A DNA stretch of 64,000 nucleotides from JAUWKC01 sp035529895 (GCA_035529895.1 DATKVV010000008.1:117948-181947), one strand, 5' to 3'; shown: positions 53,564 to 62,258, numbered from the stretch's first letter. Notes: a model not told the origin generated them from the letters alone. Numbers and translations: made by a program.

Positions 53564-54751
53564 GTGGACAAGAAAATCGCAATCATAGTAGAGCGCACAA
53601 CTATCGCCCTCGGCGGAGCCGAACGCTCCGTATTCGAACTTACAATTGCCCTCCGCCAGCTCGGTCTTCAAGTGCATACCCTCGCCGCAAAAGGCCAAAC
53701 CAACGCGGAAAACATTCACATCCTGTGCCCGAATACACCCGGCAAACGAGCATCCTACTTCACCTTCTCAAAGGCGCTGAAGAAACATCTGGCGGAAAAT
53801 CGTTACGACATCGTCCACAGCGTGCTGCCTTTTGCCTTCGCAGACGTTTATCAGCCGCGAGGCGGCAGCTTCCCCGAATCTATCCTGCGCAACGCCGCCA
53901 GCTACCAGAACAGGTTCGTGACATCTTATAAGAGAGTGACGGCGTTCGCCAACTTTCGCCGGACATTGCTCCTGCTCGCGGAGCGAAAGCTGTGCAAGGA
54001 CCCGAATGGCCCGACAGTCGCAGCGATTTCGAACTATGTGGCCGAGCAGTTCAAACGACACTACGGCCTCGGCGACAGCCGTATAGCCCTGATACCCAAC
54101 GGAGTAAAAACCGACAAACCGGTCGACTCCGCCAGGGCCGACAAGCTCCGCACCCAAATCCTCGCACAATTGAGCTTAAGGCATGCGGACAAGCCCGTGT
54201 TCTTCCTGTTCGTGGCCAACAATTTCAGACTGAAGGGATTAGCTGTCTTGATAAGGCCCATCCAGTTGGCAGCCGCGACCAGCACCGACCTTTACCCCTG
54301 CCTCGTGGTTGCCGGCAGCGGCCGAACGCTCAGATACCGACGACTCGCCGAACAACTTAATGTACAAAGGAGAATTATCTTCCTCGGGCCGCTTCAAAAC
54401 ATTCAAAACGCCTTCTCCGTAACCGATGTTGCCGTCCTGCCCACTTTCTACGACCCTTCCAGCAGATTCACTCTCGAAGCCTTGGCCGCCGGTAAACCCG
54501 TGATAACCACCAGATTCAACGGCGCAACCGACTTCTTTGTCAATAATCGCCACGGCAAAGTAATCGACAGCCCCGAAGACATCTCCTCGCTCGCCCAGGC
54601 TATTATTCATTTCACAGATAGAAACAATATCCAAAGTGCCTCACAAGCAATCCTTGCCGACAGATTAGCCGAAAAAATCTCCATCACACGCGTTGCCGAA
54701 CAGCTAAACTCCCTTTATGACCAAATACTCCAGCGAAGGAGCAGCAAATGA
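53564..54751 (+). CDS. GT4-family glycosyltransferase (LPS core)
   Basis: A 395-residue GT-B enzyme. The N-terminus is IAIIVERTTIALGGAERSVFELTIAL. The donor domain has FLFVANNFRLKGLAVLIRPI, LVVAGSGRTLRYRRL, IIFLGPLQNIQNAFSVTDVA and the GT4 signature PTFYDPSSRFTLEALAAGKP. It resembles WaaG-like core glucosyltransferases. The gene position after WaaP-like kinase supports a role in the LPS core, but the sugar is unknown. The start is GTG 53564. The stop overlaps the plsY start (ATGA). Confidence 0.88.
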   Translation: MDKKIAIIVERTTIALGGAERSVFELTIALRQLGLQVHTLAAKGQTNAENIHILCPNTPGKRASYFTFSKALKKHLAENRYDIVHSVLPFAFADVYQPRGGSFPESILRNAASYQNRFVTSYKRVTAFANFRRTLLLLAERKLCKDPNGPTVAAISNYVAEQFKRHYGLGDSRIALIPNGVKTDKPVDSARADKLRTQILAQLSLRHADKPVFFLFVANNFRLKGLAVLIRPIQLAAATSTDLYPCLVVAGSGRTLRYRRLAEQLNVQRRIIFLGPLQNIQNAFSVTDVAVLPTFYDPSSRFTLEALAAGKPVITTRFNGATDFFVNNRHGKVIDSPEDISSLAQAIIHFTDRNNIQSASQAILADRLAEKISITRVAEQLNSLYDQILQRRSSK

Positions 54752-55386
54752 CTTTCATCATTTTGATTACTGCCGCCTATCTTCTCGGCTCCATACCCTT
54801 CGGCCTGATTATCGCCAAGGCTCACGGCAAAGACCTCCGTACCATCGGCTCCGGCAATATCGGCGCGACCAACGTCTCGCGCGCCCTCGGCCGCAAATGG
54901 GCCTACCTCTGCTTTCTGCTCGACGCGCTAAAAGGTTTTGTACCCACACTGGTCGCCGTTCTGCTTATATCTGCTGCGCCCACTGTCACAGACCTTCTTA
55001 TGACGCTCGCCGTCGGCGTTGCAGCAATATTAGGCCACATCTTCCCCATATACCTAAAATTCAAAGGCGGCAAAGGCGTCACCACCAGTTTTGGCGTCGC
55101 CCTGGGCCTCTGGCCTTTCTATACCGTTTGCGCCCTGTTTGCCTTCGTGGTATGGACAGTGGTCGTCTTGATATGGCGGTATGTCTCACTCGCTTCGATA
55201 ATTGCTTCCGTCGCCTTTCCTCTCGCGCTGGTTCTGGCAATTATCCTCGTGCCCGACTGGCAATTGCTTCAACTCTGGCCCTTGCTCATCGCGGCGACCG
55301 CGATACCCGTAATGGTTATCCTCCGCCACCGCGAAAACATAAAAAGACTCGCCGCCGGAACAGAAAGCAAAATCTTTCAACGATAG
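54748..55386 (+). CDS. plsY: Acyl-phosphate:glycerol-3-phosphate acyltransferase
   Basis: A 212-residue inner-membrane enzyme that acylates glycerol 3-phosphate with acyl-phosphate, the first step of phospholipid synthesis. There are about five hydrophobic segments with the three PlsY motifs: YLLGSIPFGLIIAK, then GSGNIGATNVSRALGRK, and GHIFPIYLKFKGGKGVTTSFG with the acyl-binding Gly-rich loop. It overlaps the GT4 gene by 4 bp and ends the LPS/lipid operon. Confidence 0.95.
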   Translation: MTFIILITAAYLLGSIPFGLIIAKAHGKDLRTIGSGNIGATNVSRALGRKWAYLCFLLDALKGFVPTLVAVLLISAAPTVTDLLMTLAVGVAAILGHIFPIYLKFKGGKGVTTSFGVALGLWPFYTVCALFAFVVWTVVVLIWRYVSLASIIASVAFPLALVLAIILVPDWQLLQLWPLLIAATAIPVMVILRHRENIKRLAAGTESKIFQR

Positions 55387-55546
55387 CCTATAAGCAAACC
55401 CCATGAACTTTTTATGGTTCTGTGCAGCCGGCTATACCTTCTTTGTCGGGGTGGCACTCCTGCCTCCAGCGATTCTTTTCTCGACCCTCCATAGGAAAAC
55501 GTGGACCAGTTTCATTGTGTGCCTTCTTACTGCGCTCGCGGTATTC

Positions 55547-55678
55547 TTATATTTCTATCAGCCGCGCCTCCCCCGTTGTGGTTGTATGCAAGCTGGTCAG
55601 CCACCCGCAGGGGTCTTTCGTATTCTTGCCGCCACCCAAATCCCCGCGATACTTGTTACCATCGCGCCACATCTTCAT
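55547..55678 (-). CDS. Possible small protein of 43 residues
   Basis: A minus-strand frame from ATG 55678 to TAA 55547 encodes MKMWRDGNKYRGDLGGGKN and so on, Gly/Lys-rich and ending EARLIEI. It is in the same frame as the upstream aldo/keto-reductase-like gene, just past that gene's TAG. There is no clear ribosome-binding site or homology known to me. It is reported as a low-confidence candidate. Confidence 0.2.
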   Translation of the reverse strand: MKMWRDGNKYRGDLGGGKNTKDPCGWLTSLHTTTTGEARLIEI

Positions 55679-55693
55679 GTGTTCTGCAATTCT

Positions 55694-56749
55694 CTAAACG
55701 TATTCCCAGTTCTTGAGCCACTGGTAGTTGGCCGGAAGCTTCGCCCACGTCTCGTCCATCGCCCTCGAAAGTTCCCTCGCCTCGGCCAAATCAAGCTGCC
55801 GCCGCTCCATCACCGCCTTGGCCACATTATCGACCTGCTGCGGGCTGATAAGCCCCGGGATAGGCACGATGTGCGGATTGCACAATATATACCGAATGGC
55901 CAGCCTCGCCCGCTTATTATCCTCTTCCGCATGAGGGTCATCCGGCGCGCTGCTGCCCTTGAACAGCGAGTTGCTCGCAAAAGGCTTAATCCCGAACGCC
56001 CCCACATCGCATTTCTTCAAAGCGTCGAACACGCTGTCTCTGGGCATAGCCTTGCTCTTGGCCGTATAAGGAAAGACCACCACGTCAACCTGCGGGAAGT
56101 ACTCAATCATAAACTTTGTCCACCGCCGGTCGTGTGTCGAGAACCCTCCGAATCGCGCCTTGCCCTGCTTCTTGGCTTTTTCGAGGGCATCTGCTATCTC
56201 GCACGACGTATCGAACGAATGTCTCCCGCCCGGCTCGAGGCAGGTAAGCCGCCACAAGTCCGCATACTCCAGCCTCGTTTCTCTCAAAAGCTCGTCAAGG
56301 CCCTCCATAAGTTTCCTCGACGTCCGCCAGTTTTCGTTGCGCGGCCCCTTGCTGCCGTGGCACATCGCCAGGTACATCCTGTCACGCCGGCCTTCCAGGG
56401 CCTTCGCGTAGACTTTGACCTCCGAGTTCCAGCAGGCGTCAACATAATTGATACCCACATCGATGCACCGGCTGAGCACATCGTACCGATTCTGGGCAAA
56501 ATCCTGCTTCATCACGTCCACCCGCTTCCAGTGCCCGCCTATACACACCGCCGAGACCATCAGCTCGGTCTTGCCCAGACGCCGGTATTCCATATCCGGA
56601 TTGTAATTAAGAATTTTAGCTGTATCGACCGGCCGGCCGTTCCTGCTCGAAGCCTGACCATTGCCGGCCATCGAACCAATAACTGTCCCTGCCGCCAGCA
56701 GTGACGTATTCCGAATAAAACCTCGTCGCGTAAGTTTCTCGTCCTTCAT
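55694..56749 (-). CDS. Tat-exported aldo/keto reductase-like protein
   Basis: A 351-residue protein. An N-terminal twin-arginine signal (LTRRGFIRNTSLLAAGTVIG) precedes an AKR barrel starting MEYRRLGKTELMVSAVCIGG. The cofactor-binding end is recognisable (RLAIRYILCNPHIVPIPGLI, QQVDNVAKAV). The catalytic tetrad is not: only Asp in INYVDACWNSE is kept, the Tyr position lacks the usual YG motif, the Lys strand reads MYLAMCH, and the His strand reads YADLWRLTCLE. It may be a redox-inactive or altered AKR acting outside the cytoplasm. A close paralog lies 201 bp upstream. Confidence 0.85.
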   Translation of the reverse strand: MKDEKLTRRGFIRNTSLLAAGTVIGSMAGNGQASSRNGRPVDTAKILNYNPDMEYRRLGKTELMVSAVCIGGHWKRVDVMKQDFAQNRYDVLSRCIDVGINYVDACWNSEVKVYAKALEGRRDRMYLAMCHGSKGPRNENWRTSRKLMEGLDELLRETRLEYADLWRLTCLEPGGRHSFDTSCEIADALEKAKKQGKARFGGFSTHDRRWTKFMIEYFPQVDVVVFPYTAKSKAMPRDSVFDALKKCDVGAFGIKPFASNSLFKGSSAPDDPHAEEDNKRARLAIRYILCNPHIVPIPGLISPQQVDNVAKAVMERRQLDLAEARELSRAMDETWAKLPANYQWLKNWEYV

Positions 56750-56950
56750 TACTACTCCTTATCAACTCGGTGCGTGTTTAACATTACCCCCAATATCAGA
56801 CTGCGGTTTCAGTACAAACTACGCAAAGCCTGACACTATGTTCTTCACACCGTCATAATACCCCAATCCTGCAAAAATGTCAACCGCGACTGCCCTTCTC
56901 TCCCGCGCCAAACCTTTCAATCTGCGTTTGCAGGCAACCTCACAATCCTG

Positions 56951-58060
56951 CTACACGTACTCCCAGTTCTTCAGCCACTGATAATTAGCCGGAAGATTCG
57001 CCCAGGCCCGGTTCATCGCCTCTTCAAGTTCTTTGGCCTCGGCCTTGTCGAGCTCACGCCGTTCCTTGACGGCTTTCGCCATATTATCAACCTGATGCGT
57101 GTTTATCATCCCCGGAATCGGCGCCGTCACCGCCGGATTGCACAGGATATACCGTATCGCCATCCGGGCCATCCGGTCGTCTTCTTCCTGATTCGGATTG
57201 CCCAGCGAGCTATCGCCCTTGAAAAGCGAATTGCTCGCGAACGGTTTAATCCCGAACATCCCCACGTCATACTTCTTCATCGCGTCGAACATACTGTCGG
57301 TCGGCAATTCCTTAGTCTTGGCCGTATACGGCGTTACCGCCACCTGCACCACATCCGGATAAGTCTCAATCATCCATTTTATATGCGGCCGGTCGTGCGA
57401 CGAAAAACCGGTGAACCGAACCTTGCCCTGCTGCCGTGCCTTCTCCAGCGCCTTCATCATCTCGTCCACTTCCTCATTAGTGTGTTTGGCGCTGCTGTCT
57501 ATCATCGTTATCCGCCACAGGTCCACGTAGTCCAGCCTGCACAATTGCAGCCCCTTATCGAGCGTCTTCAGCAGACTGCCGGCCTTGCGGAACTGCGTAT
57601 TTCGCATCTCCTCCTGATACCACGAGAACCCCAGGTACATCGCCTCGCGACGTCCCCGCAGCGCCTCGCTGTATGCGTACACCTCCTGCCACGTGCACGC
57701 ATCGATATAGTTGATGCCTCGCTTGATACATTGGCTGACCACATCCCGCCGGTTCTTACGGAAACCCTCGCTGTTCAGGTCCGCATCCAGCCACGCCTTC
57801 GAGCCCCTGAAAACGCCCGGCACCATCATGTCCAGCCGTTTCCAGTGCCCTCCCAGACATACCGCCGAGACCCAGAGTCCTGTCTTGCCTAATCGCCGAT
57901 ACTCCATCTGGTTATTGTAGCTGCGCGTCTTCCTGATACCGGCTTCGTCGGCCCCACGGGCCTTGCTGCCGCCCACAGCGCCGAAACCAACAGCCAGACC
58001 GGCCGCAGCCATCGCACCGTCGCGCATAAATTCCCGCCGTGAAATCCTCTCATTTTTCAT
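56951..58060 (-). CDS. Tat-exported aldo/keto reductase-like protein, paralog
   Basis: A 369-residue paralog of the gene downstream, sharing the start of the barrel (MEYRRLGKTGLWVSAVCLGG) and the C-terminus LPANYQWLKNWEYV. The Tat signal is ISRREFMRDGAMAAAGLAVG. As in its neighbour, the catalytic Asp is present (INYIDACTWQE) but Tyr, Lys and His are not in canonical context (MYLGFSWYQ, VDLWRITMID). It has an extra loop near PGVFRGSKAWLDADL. The pair probably arose by tandem duplication. The native substrate is unknown. Confidence 0.87.
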   Translation of the reverse strand: MKNERISRREFMRDGAMAAAGLAVGFGAVGGSKARGADEAGIRKTRSYNNQMEYRRLGKTGLWVSAVCLGGHWKRLDMMVPGVFRGSKAWLDADLNSEGFRKNRRDVVSQCIKRGINYIDACTWQEVYAYSEALRGRREAMYLGFSWYQEEMRNTQFRKAGSLLKTLDKGLQLCRLDYVDLWRITMIDSSAKHTNEEVDEMMKALEKARQQGKVRFTGFSSHDRPHIKWMIETYPDVVQVAVTPYTAKTKELPTDSMFDAMKKYDVGMFGIKPFASNSLFKGDSSLGNPNQEEDDRMARMAIRYILCNPAVTAPIPGMINTHQVDNMAKAVKERRELDKAEAKELEEAMNRAWANLPANYQWLKNWEYV

Positions 58061-58251
58061 TATTCGTCTCCTCTTTAACTGGCGTGGCCCTTAACATTAT
58101 GATTAAAACTGACAGCACATATCTTCCAGGCAGCATCCGACTCTTATAAGCTAATGTCCCGCAAATGTCAACTCTTTTTCCACCCCAAGTCCAAAACTGA
58201 GCCAAGTCGAAGAATATGAGCGACGAGCCACGGGCGACGAGCGATGGGCGG

Positions 58252-58284
58252 AGGGTGGCAGCCTCAAGCGAAGCTTGGGGATGG
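58252..58284. repeat. Internally deleted copy of the 77-nt repeat
   Basis: Begins AGGGTGGCAGCCTCAAGCGA as in the full copies, then jumps directly to CTTGGGGATGG. It lacks about 23 bases of the middle (TCCCTCGGGGACGCC and flanks) found at 58301 and 58441. Confidence 0.7.
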
Positions 58285-58300
58285 TAAATGCAACAACATA

Positions 58301-58377
58301 GAAGGGTGGCAGCCTCAAGCGAAGTCCCTCGGGGACGCCTTACGGTGCTTGGGGATGGTTCCCCTGACTTGCCCGCC
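58301..58377. repeat. 77-nt direct repeat, copy A
   Basis: Starts GAAGGGTGGCAGCCTC and ends CTGACTTGCCCGCC. It is identical in all 77 positions to the copy at 58441-58517, 140 bp away. Confidence 0.9.
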
Positions 58378-58440
58378 CCGCCGCTTGTCCGCCACGTCGT
58401 TTGGCGGATTTGGCGGGTTTACCCACGCAATTCACTGCCT

Positions 58441-58517
58441 GAAGGGTGGCAGCCTCAAGCGAAGTCCCTCGGGGACGCCTTACGGTGCTTGGGGATGGTT
58501 CCCCTGACTTGCCCGCC
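58441..58517. repeat. 77-nt direct repeat, copy B
   Basis: Identical to copy A at 58301-58377. The sequences before and after the two copies differ, so the repeat boundaries are sharp. Confidence 0.9.
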
Positions 58518-58664
58518 GCGGACCCCTTCACCAAACCCGCCCCGCAAGAGGACAATACTCCGAAATCATTCCGAAAACGCTGGACTTCCACCTCAAGCGA
58601 TGGTATCATTTGTCTGGTTGAATAATACTGAATGCATACAGAGAGTTTTCCACAAGGAGAAACT

Positions 58665-59429
58665 ATGGCTCGTTACACCTACCTGTCCTTAATCCCGGAA
58701 TCTTTGGTTCTTTCGATGCTTCCCCCGGAACACTTCGGCGCCTACCTTGCAACAGGTACCAAAAAGCGCGCACGAGAGCACGCCATCTACTTCAATCTCA
58801 AGGCTGATTTCGAAAGCGCGTACTTCCAATTCAAAAAGGCCGCAGAGCACTGCACCCCACATCCCGATGGCCAGCCGAAACATTCCGTCTATGTCTCCAC
58901 CTATCGCGCCCTCGAGCATGTACCCTTGGATACGATCGGCAGTCTCTGGCTCGCCACCCGCGACGGACGCGTCCTCGAACTAAAACAAACGCCTTTGCCC
59001 TCGGAATTTACAGGCCGTTACCATCTCTACCAGGAACTCTGTCCCGTCCACCCCCTCATTGCCAGCGCACTCAGCCCCGTCGAGTTCTGCAACTTCATCA
59101 CCGACCCCCTTCGCAGCATATCAGTCCCGAAAATGTGTTTCCTCGAGCTGCAGCTCGGCGGAATAGCCGACGACCCCGAAAGCACCCAGACAGAGAACCT
59201 GCCTTACAGAAACATCCAGCACCTCAGGGATTGTGTCCGCGAGCTTGCCTACAAGGGAAAAACAACTAAGACCGTTGACCGAATCCATCCGCAGCATGTC
59301 CCCTACAGGGTCATAAAAGGAGGCTTCTTCGTCGGAGACCAGAACGCCATTCTCTACTACCAGTTTCCCTCCGAAGCCGAGATGGAAAAAATACATCATC
59401 AATGGTGGCGCTCGGCAGCTCTGTCCTGA
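58665..59429 (+). CDS. Uncharacterised protein, in frame with the downstream nuclease
   Basis: A 254-residue soluble protein starting MARYTYLSLIPESLVLSMLP, with AAGGAG at proper spacing before ATG 58665. No signal peptide, membrane segment or familiar catalytic motif is seen. A repeat-like stretch with several Tyr/His (YVSTYRALEHVPLD, PYRNIQHLRDCVRELA) is visible but is not a known domain. It ends at TGA 59427-59429. The same frame then continues open through 90 bases into the Mrr-like nuclease, so this may be the N-terminal part of one interrupted or readthrough protein. Confidence 0.6.
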   Translation: MARYTYLSLIPESLVLSMLPPEHFGAYLATGTKKRAREHAIYFNLKADFESAYFQFKKAAEHCTPHPDGQPKHSVYVSTYRALEHVPLDTIGSLWLATRDGRVLELKQTPLPSEFTGRYHLYQELCPVHPLIASALSPVEFCNFITDPLRSISVPKMCFLELQLGGIADDPESTQTENLPYRNIQHLRDCVRELAYKGKTTKTVDRIHPQHVPYRVIKGGFFVGDQNAILYYQFPSEAEMEKIHHQWWRSAALS

Positions 59430-59519
59430 CAACCAACCACAGCCCCACAATCCGGTGCGCCCGCAGCACACTCCGAACCGCCGCATTACTATGCACGTGC
59501 CGCTCATAACATCCGCCGC

Positions 59520-60041
59520 TTGTCCGCCGTCATTGACGAGGCACGCCCGCACCCCGATAGTTTGGGCCTAAGCGAAGACGAAATCTTTTCTCTGTTCAAC
59601 TTGAAAGTGCGACCGCGCAAAAAATCTGAGGCCACCGGTCCCATCCACGTGATACTTCAAAACATGGATCCCACACAATTTGAGACATTGGTTGGTCGCC
59701 TTTATCACAACCAGGGCTACACGCCGCACCACTCTGGAGGGAGTCATGATAAGGGCATAGACATTCTGGCCGAAAAAATGAGCGCCGGAGCACGCGAACG
59801 CATCGCCATTCAGTGCAAACACCAACAAGCCAACGTAGGCCGCCCGATTTTGCAGCAACTTTGGGGCGTTGTGACCAGCGGCCCAAGTCTAACCCGTGGT
59901 GATTTGGTTACGACTTCATACTTCACAACTGAGGCCAAGGAATTTGCCCGCGGCAAGCGGTTAACCCTCATCGACCGAACTCTGCTTGAAAAGCTTCTTT
60001 GCCAATTCAAAGTAGCTCATCTTGCCGAGCCACCAGGGTAA
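59520..60041 (+). CDS. Mrr-like restriction endonuclease domain protein
   Basis: A 173-residue frame whose C-terminal 115 residues match the Mrr/PD-(D/E)xK restriction fold. FETLVGRLYHNQGYTPHHSG leads into GSHDKGIDILAEKMS with the catalytic Asp, then ERIAIQCKHQQANVG with the QxK/CK pair, and QLWGVVTSG. The domain probably cleaves DNA, as in Mrr proteins that target modified DNA. The best start codon is TTG 59520 with no ribosome-binding site. The frame is open upstream to TGA 59427, so independent translation is doubtful. It may be a pseudogene half or a readthrough product. Confidence 0.7.
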   Translation: MSAVIDEARPHPDSLGLSEDEIFSLFNLKVRPRKKSEATGPIHVILQNMDPTQFETLVGRLYHNQGYTPHHSGGSHDKGIDILAEKMSAGARERIAIQCKHQQANVGRPILQQLWGVVTSGPSLTRGDLVTTSYFTTEAKEFARGKRLTLIDRTLLEKLLCQFKVAHLAEPPG

Positions 60042-60170
60042 GTCCAATTAATCAATCAAACTTTTCGTGGCTCGGTGATTTGTATTCGTAGCGACCACAT
60101 TAGAGTACACGACATTCTGAGTAGTGGGGGCAGGCGCGCAAAATTTTGCCAGTTCTTGACCGTTCGTTGT

Positions 60171-60212
60171 TGACTTCTGTTTGAAAATCGCTTAACATAC
60201 CCCCCAAAGCCC
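60171..60212. repeat. 42-nt dispersed repeat, copy 1
   Basis: TGACTTCTGTTTGAAAATCG and the following CTTAACATACCCCCCAAAGC recur at 63759-63800 with one mismatch (41 of 42). It lies in the 287-bp gap after the nuclease frame, which otherwise shows no gene. Confidence 0.85.
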
Positions 60213-60328
60213 GTTACCTGCCAATTCTGCAAAAATGTTTATTTCATAACTCTCTTAATATCAAAGACTTAAAACATTTGCAAAAAGCGGTGAACGTCTT
60301 GAACATCCTCTCGCCGTGCTCAAGCTCA

Positions 60329-61768
60329 TCACACGGCTTCGTTTAACATATTTATCTGCTTGAACCTGCAGAAATGTTGAAGCTCCTTGGTTATGTCTCC
60401 GTAACACGTTACGCGGTGTATCCCGTTTGACCATTTTTTCCACAGCCGCTCTGCATCGCCGTCAACCTTAACCATAATCTGAGTGCGACAGCCTCTATCA
60501 CTCTCAGGGGTGTCCACAATCTGACCGGTAAAGTAGAGCAAAGTTGATGTCCCGACCAATACAGCCTGAGTCACTTTCTGGCCGATGCGCATCTTCACCT
60601 GCGGGACAGCGCCTTCGCGCCGTTCCATCACGCTCCGCAACTTATAGTCGGCAGCGGGTCCGGCGGGGCCATCCATCTTCGGTGTCCCCATGCAGTGAAT
60701 TAAGACCGCACTATTTGTGGAAAAGTCGAAGCCGGGGTTGTTGACAAAGCCCGGTTTTCCCGCCAGGCCCTGGAACAGGATGTGTGTCATGGCACAGGGC
60801 AGGTCCGATTGACAGATGCCGCCTAAACCCATGTTGTTCAGTCTGGCGAAGCCGATGCACGGGTAGGCATAAGACCGGCAAAGCGGACGATACATGCTGC
60901 CGTAGCAGTCAGCCGTCATTACGGTTGCACCTTCTTTATCCAGCAGCTTCTCGAAAGCCAGTGCCAATTTGCAGGACTTGATTATTTCTTCTCTTGACGG
61001 TTCTGCAACTTCCACGGCTCCTTTGATCCAAAGATTAGCTTCTGCTTCCGCCTCGCTGTCACTGATGGCATTGTAAGTATCGAGCACGCCTTGCAGCTTG
61101 ATCTGTTTGATCTCTGTCCCGAATGCATTTCTGACGTCTTGAGCGTACTCATTGAACGATTTCGTAGTGAGGTTAAGAATCTTGGCTTCCCTCAAATGAT
61201 GGATGGCTCGGAAAGGTCTTATCGCGGCGGCCAGTTGTTTGTAGTCCTTGGTGAGCAGGCACTCGAGGTTCTGTCCTTGTTCTTGCTTGTAAATACCGGC
61301 CAGATTATACCACTCGTGCCCGGAATACGGAGCTGAGAAAACAATCGTGGGTCGTCCCAGGCCAAGGATTTCTTTTATAATCGGCATGGTCGCAAGTGTC
61401 AGATGAACGGCAAGAACGCCATCAACCTCTTTTAACACGTTCTTGAATCGCTCGAGCTGCTCCGCAGAGCTGATCAATTGATCCACGACGAATTCCACAT
61501 CGGCTAATTCGTCTCTCATTTTCGCAAACTCGGATTCGTAGAACCGTACCTCCTTTTTCAGGTCTAAGTCGGGATTGGGATAAAGGCTCTGCGGGACTCC
61601 CATGTAGATTTTGGCGACTTTTACTTTTGACCTCCGGCATCCGGGGCTTATGAGCTTGCTTTTCTCCAGGGGGGTGCCAAACGCCAGAATGTTGTTACCT
61701 GCCAGGTATGTGGCACTGCCTGCCGCCGCGAGTTTCAGCAGCTCTCTTCTATTGATATTTGGTTGCAT
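60329..61768 (-). CDS. Tat-exported L-fucose/L-arabinose isomerase-like protein
   Basis: A 479-residue protein. The N-terminal NRRELLKLAAAGSATYLAG is a Tat-like signal. The remainder resembles the L-fucose isomerase-like fold with GRPTIVFSAPYSGHEWYNLA in the N-terminal half, VMTADCYGSMYRPLCRSY and FVNNPGFDFSTNSAVLIHCM in the C-terminal half. Such exported isomerase-like proteins are frequent in planctomycetes and their reaction is unproven. A remnant of a second, similar gene lies just upstream on the same strand. The lack of a neighbouring sugar-degradation gene leaves the substrate open. Confidence 0.8.
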   Translation of the reverse strand: MQPNINRRELLKLAAAGSATYLAGNNILAFGTPLEKSKLISPGCRRSKVKVAKIYMGVPQSLYPNPDLDLKKEVRFYESEFAKMRDELADVEFVVDQLISSAEQLERFKNVLKEVDGVLAVHLTLATMPIIKEILGLGRPTIVFSAPYSGHEWYNLAGIYKQEQGQNLECLLTKDYKQLAAAIRPFRAIHHLREAKILNLTTKSFNEYAQDVRNAFGTEIKQIKLQGVLDTYNAISDSEAEAEANLWIKGAVEVAEPSREEIIKSCKLALAFEKLLDKEGATVMTADCYGSMYRPLCRSYAYPCIGFARLNNMGLGGICQSDLPCAMTHILFQGLAGKPGFVNNPGFDFSTNSAVLIHCMGTPKMDGPAGPAADYKLRSVMERREGAVPQVKMRIGQKVTQAVLVGTSTLLYFTGQIVDTPESDRGCRTQIMVKVDGDAERLWKKWSNGIHRVTCYGDITKELQHFCRFKQINMLNEAV

Positions 61769-61799
61769 TTCAGTATCCCTTTTTCTAATTGTCTGCCGG

Positions 61800-61905
61800 T
61801 CACGCTTCTTCTATCACCTTGAGCCCCAGCGCCTTGCCGAATTCGAGCAGCGGTTCTTTTACGTCACCGAAAACTGTTACCCGGTGCCAGCCGAAGCCAA
61901 AAGCA
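61800..61905 (-). pseudogene. C-terminal remnant of a second isomerase-like gene
   Basis: On the minus strand, reading GFGWHRVTVFGDVKEPLLEF then GKALGLKVIEEA and TGA (61802-61800), these 35 codons match the C-terminal region of the neighbouring isomerase-like protein (NGIHRVTCYGDITKELQHFC). Nothing similar continues to the right of about 61905, where an unrelated plus-strand frame begins. The upstream part of this gene has been lost. Confidence 0.6.
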
Positions 61906-62236
61906 ATCCGATTATACCAATCTTAACTCAGCAATCAAGGACCTCTTAGAGTACAAAAAAGCCTGGCAGGATGTCCGTAAGGCACAGAGTTTGGGCTATA
62001 GAGTCCCTCCGAAATTTCTAAATGGCCTTCCCGAAGCTTCGCCAAGAAAGATGAAAGAGATACCGTTAACGAACGGCCAAGACGCAAAAGTCAACGACGA
62101 GGATTACGAATATTTATCCCGCTATACTTGGTATGCCTACTGCGATTCAGAAAAGCAAATGACGTACGCAGCCCACGACACACCAACCGGAAGACGGGTA
62201 TTTATGCACGATGTCATTATGGGCCTTGACTGGTAC

Positions 62237-62258
62237 GGGCAACCCCACGTGGTTGCCC
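62237..62258. repeat. 22-nt palindromic hairpin, copy 1
   Basis: GGGCAACCCCACGTGGTTGC followed by CC is a near-perfect palindrome centred on CCACGTGG. It is embedded in the truncated HNH frame and preceded by TAC, as is the second copy 52 bp to the right. Confidence 0.85.

Larger units (their letters stand above)
58061..58664. other. Repeat-rich intergenic region
   Basis: Between the aldo/keto-reductase-like gene and the next gene there is no convincing coding sequence. The stretch contains a GACGAGC-type low-complexity run at about 58217-58250, three related repeat units at 58252-58517, and AAGGAG before ATG 58665. Open frames crossing the repeats exist only because the repeats are GC-rich. 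Confidence 0.6.

Noticed and set aside
55403..56704. 433-codon plus-strand frame starting with a hydrophobic stretch
   Set aside because: Most of it is antisense to the AKR-like gene. Only the first 60 codons are outside, with two hydrophobic runs but no ribosome-binding site, so I do not call it.
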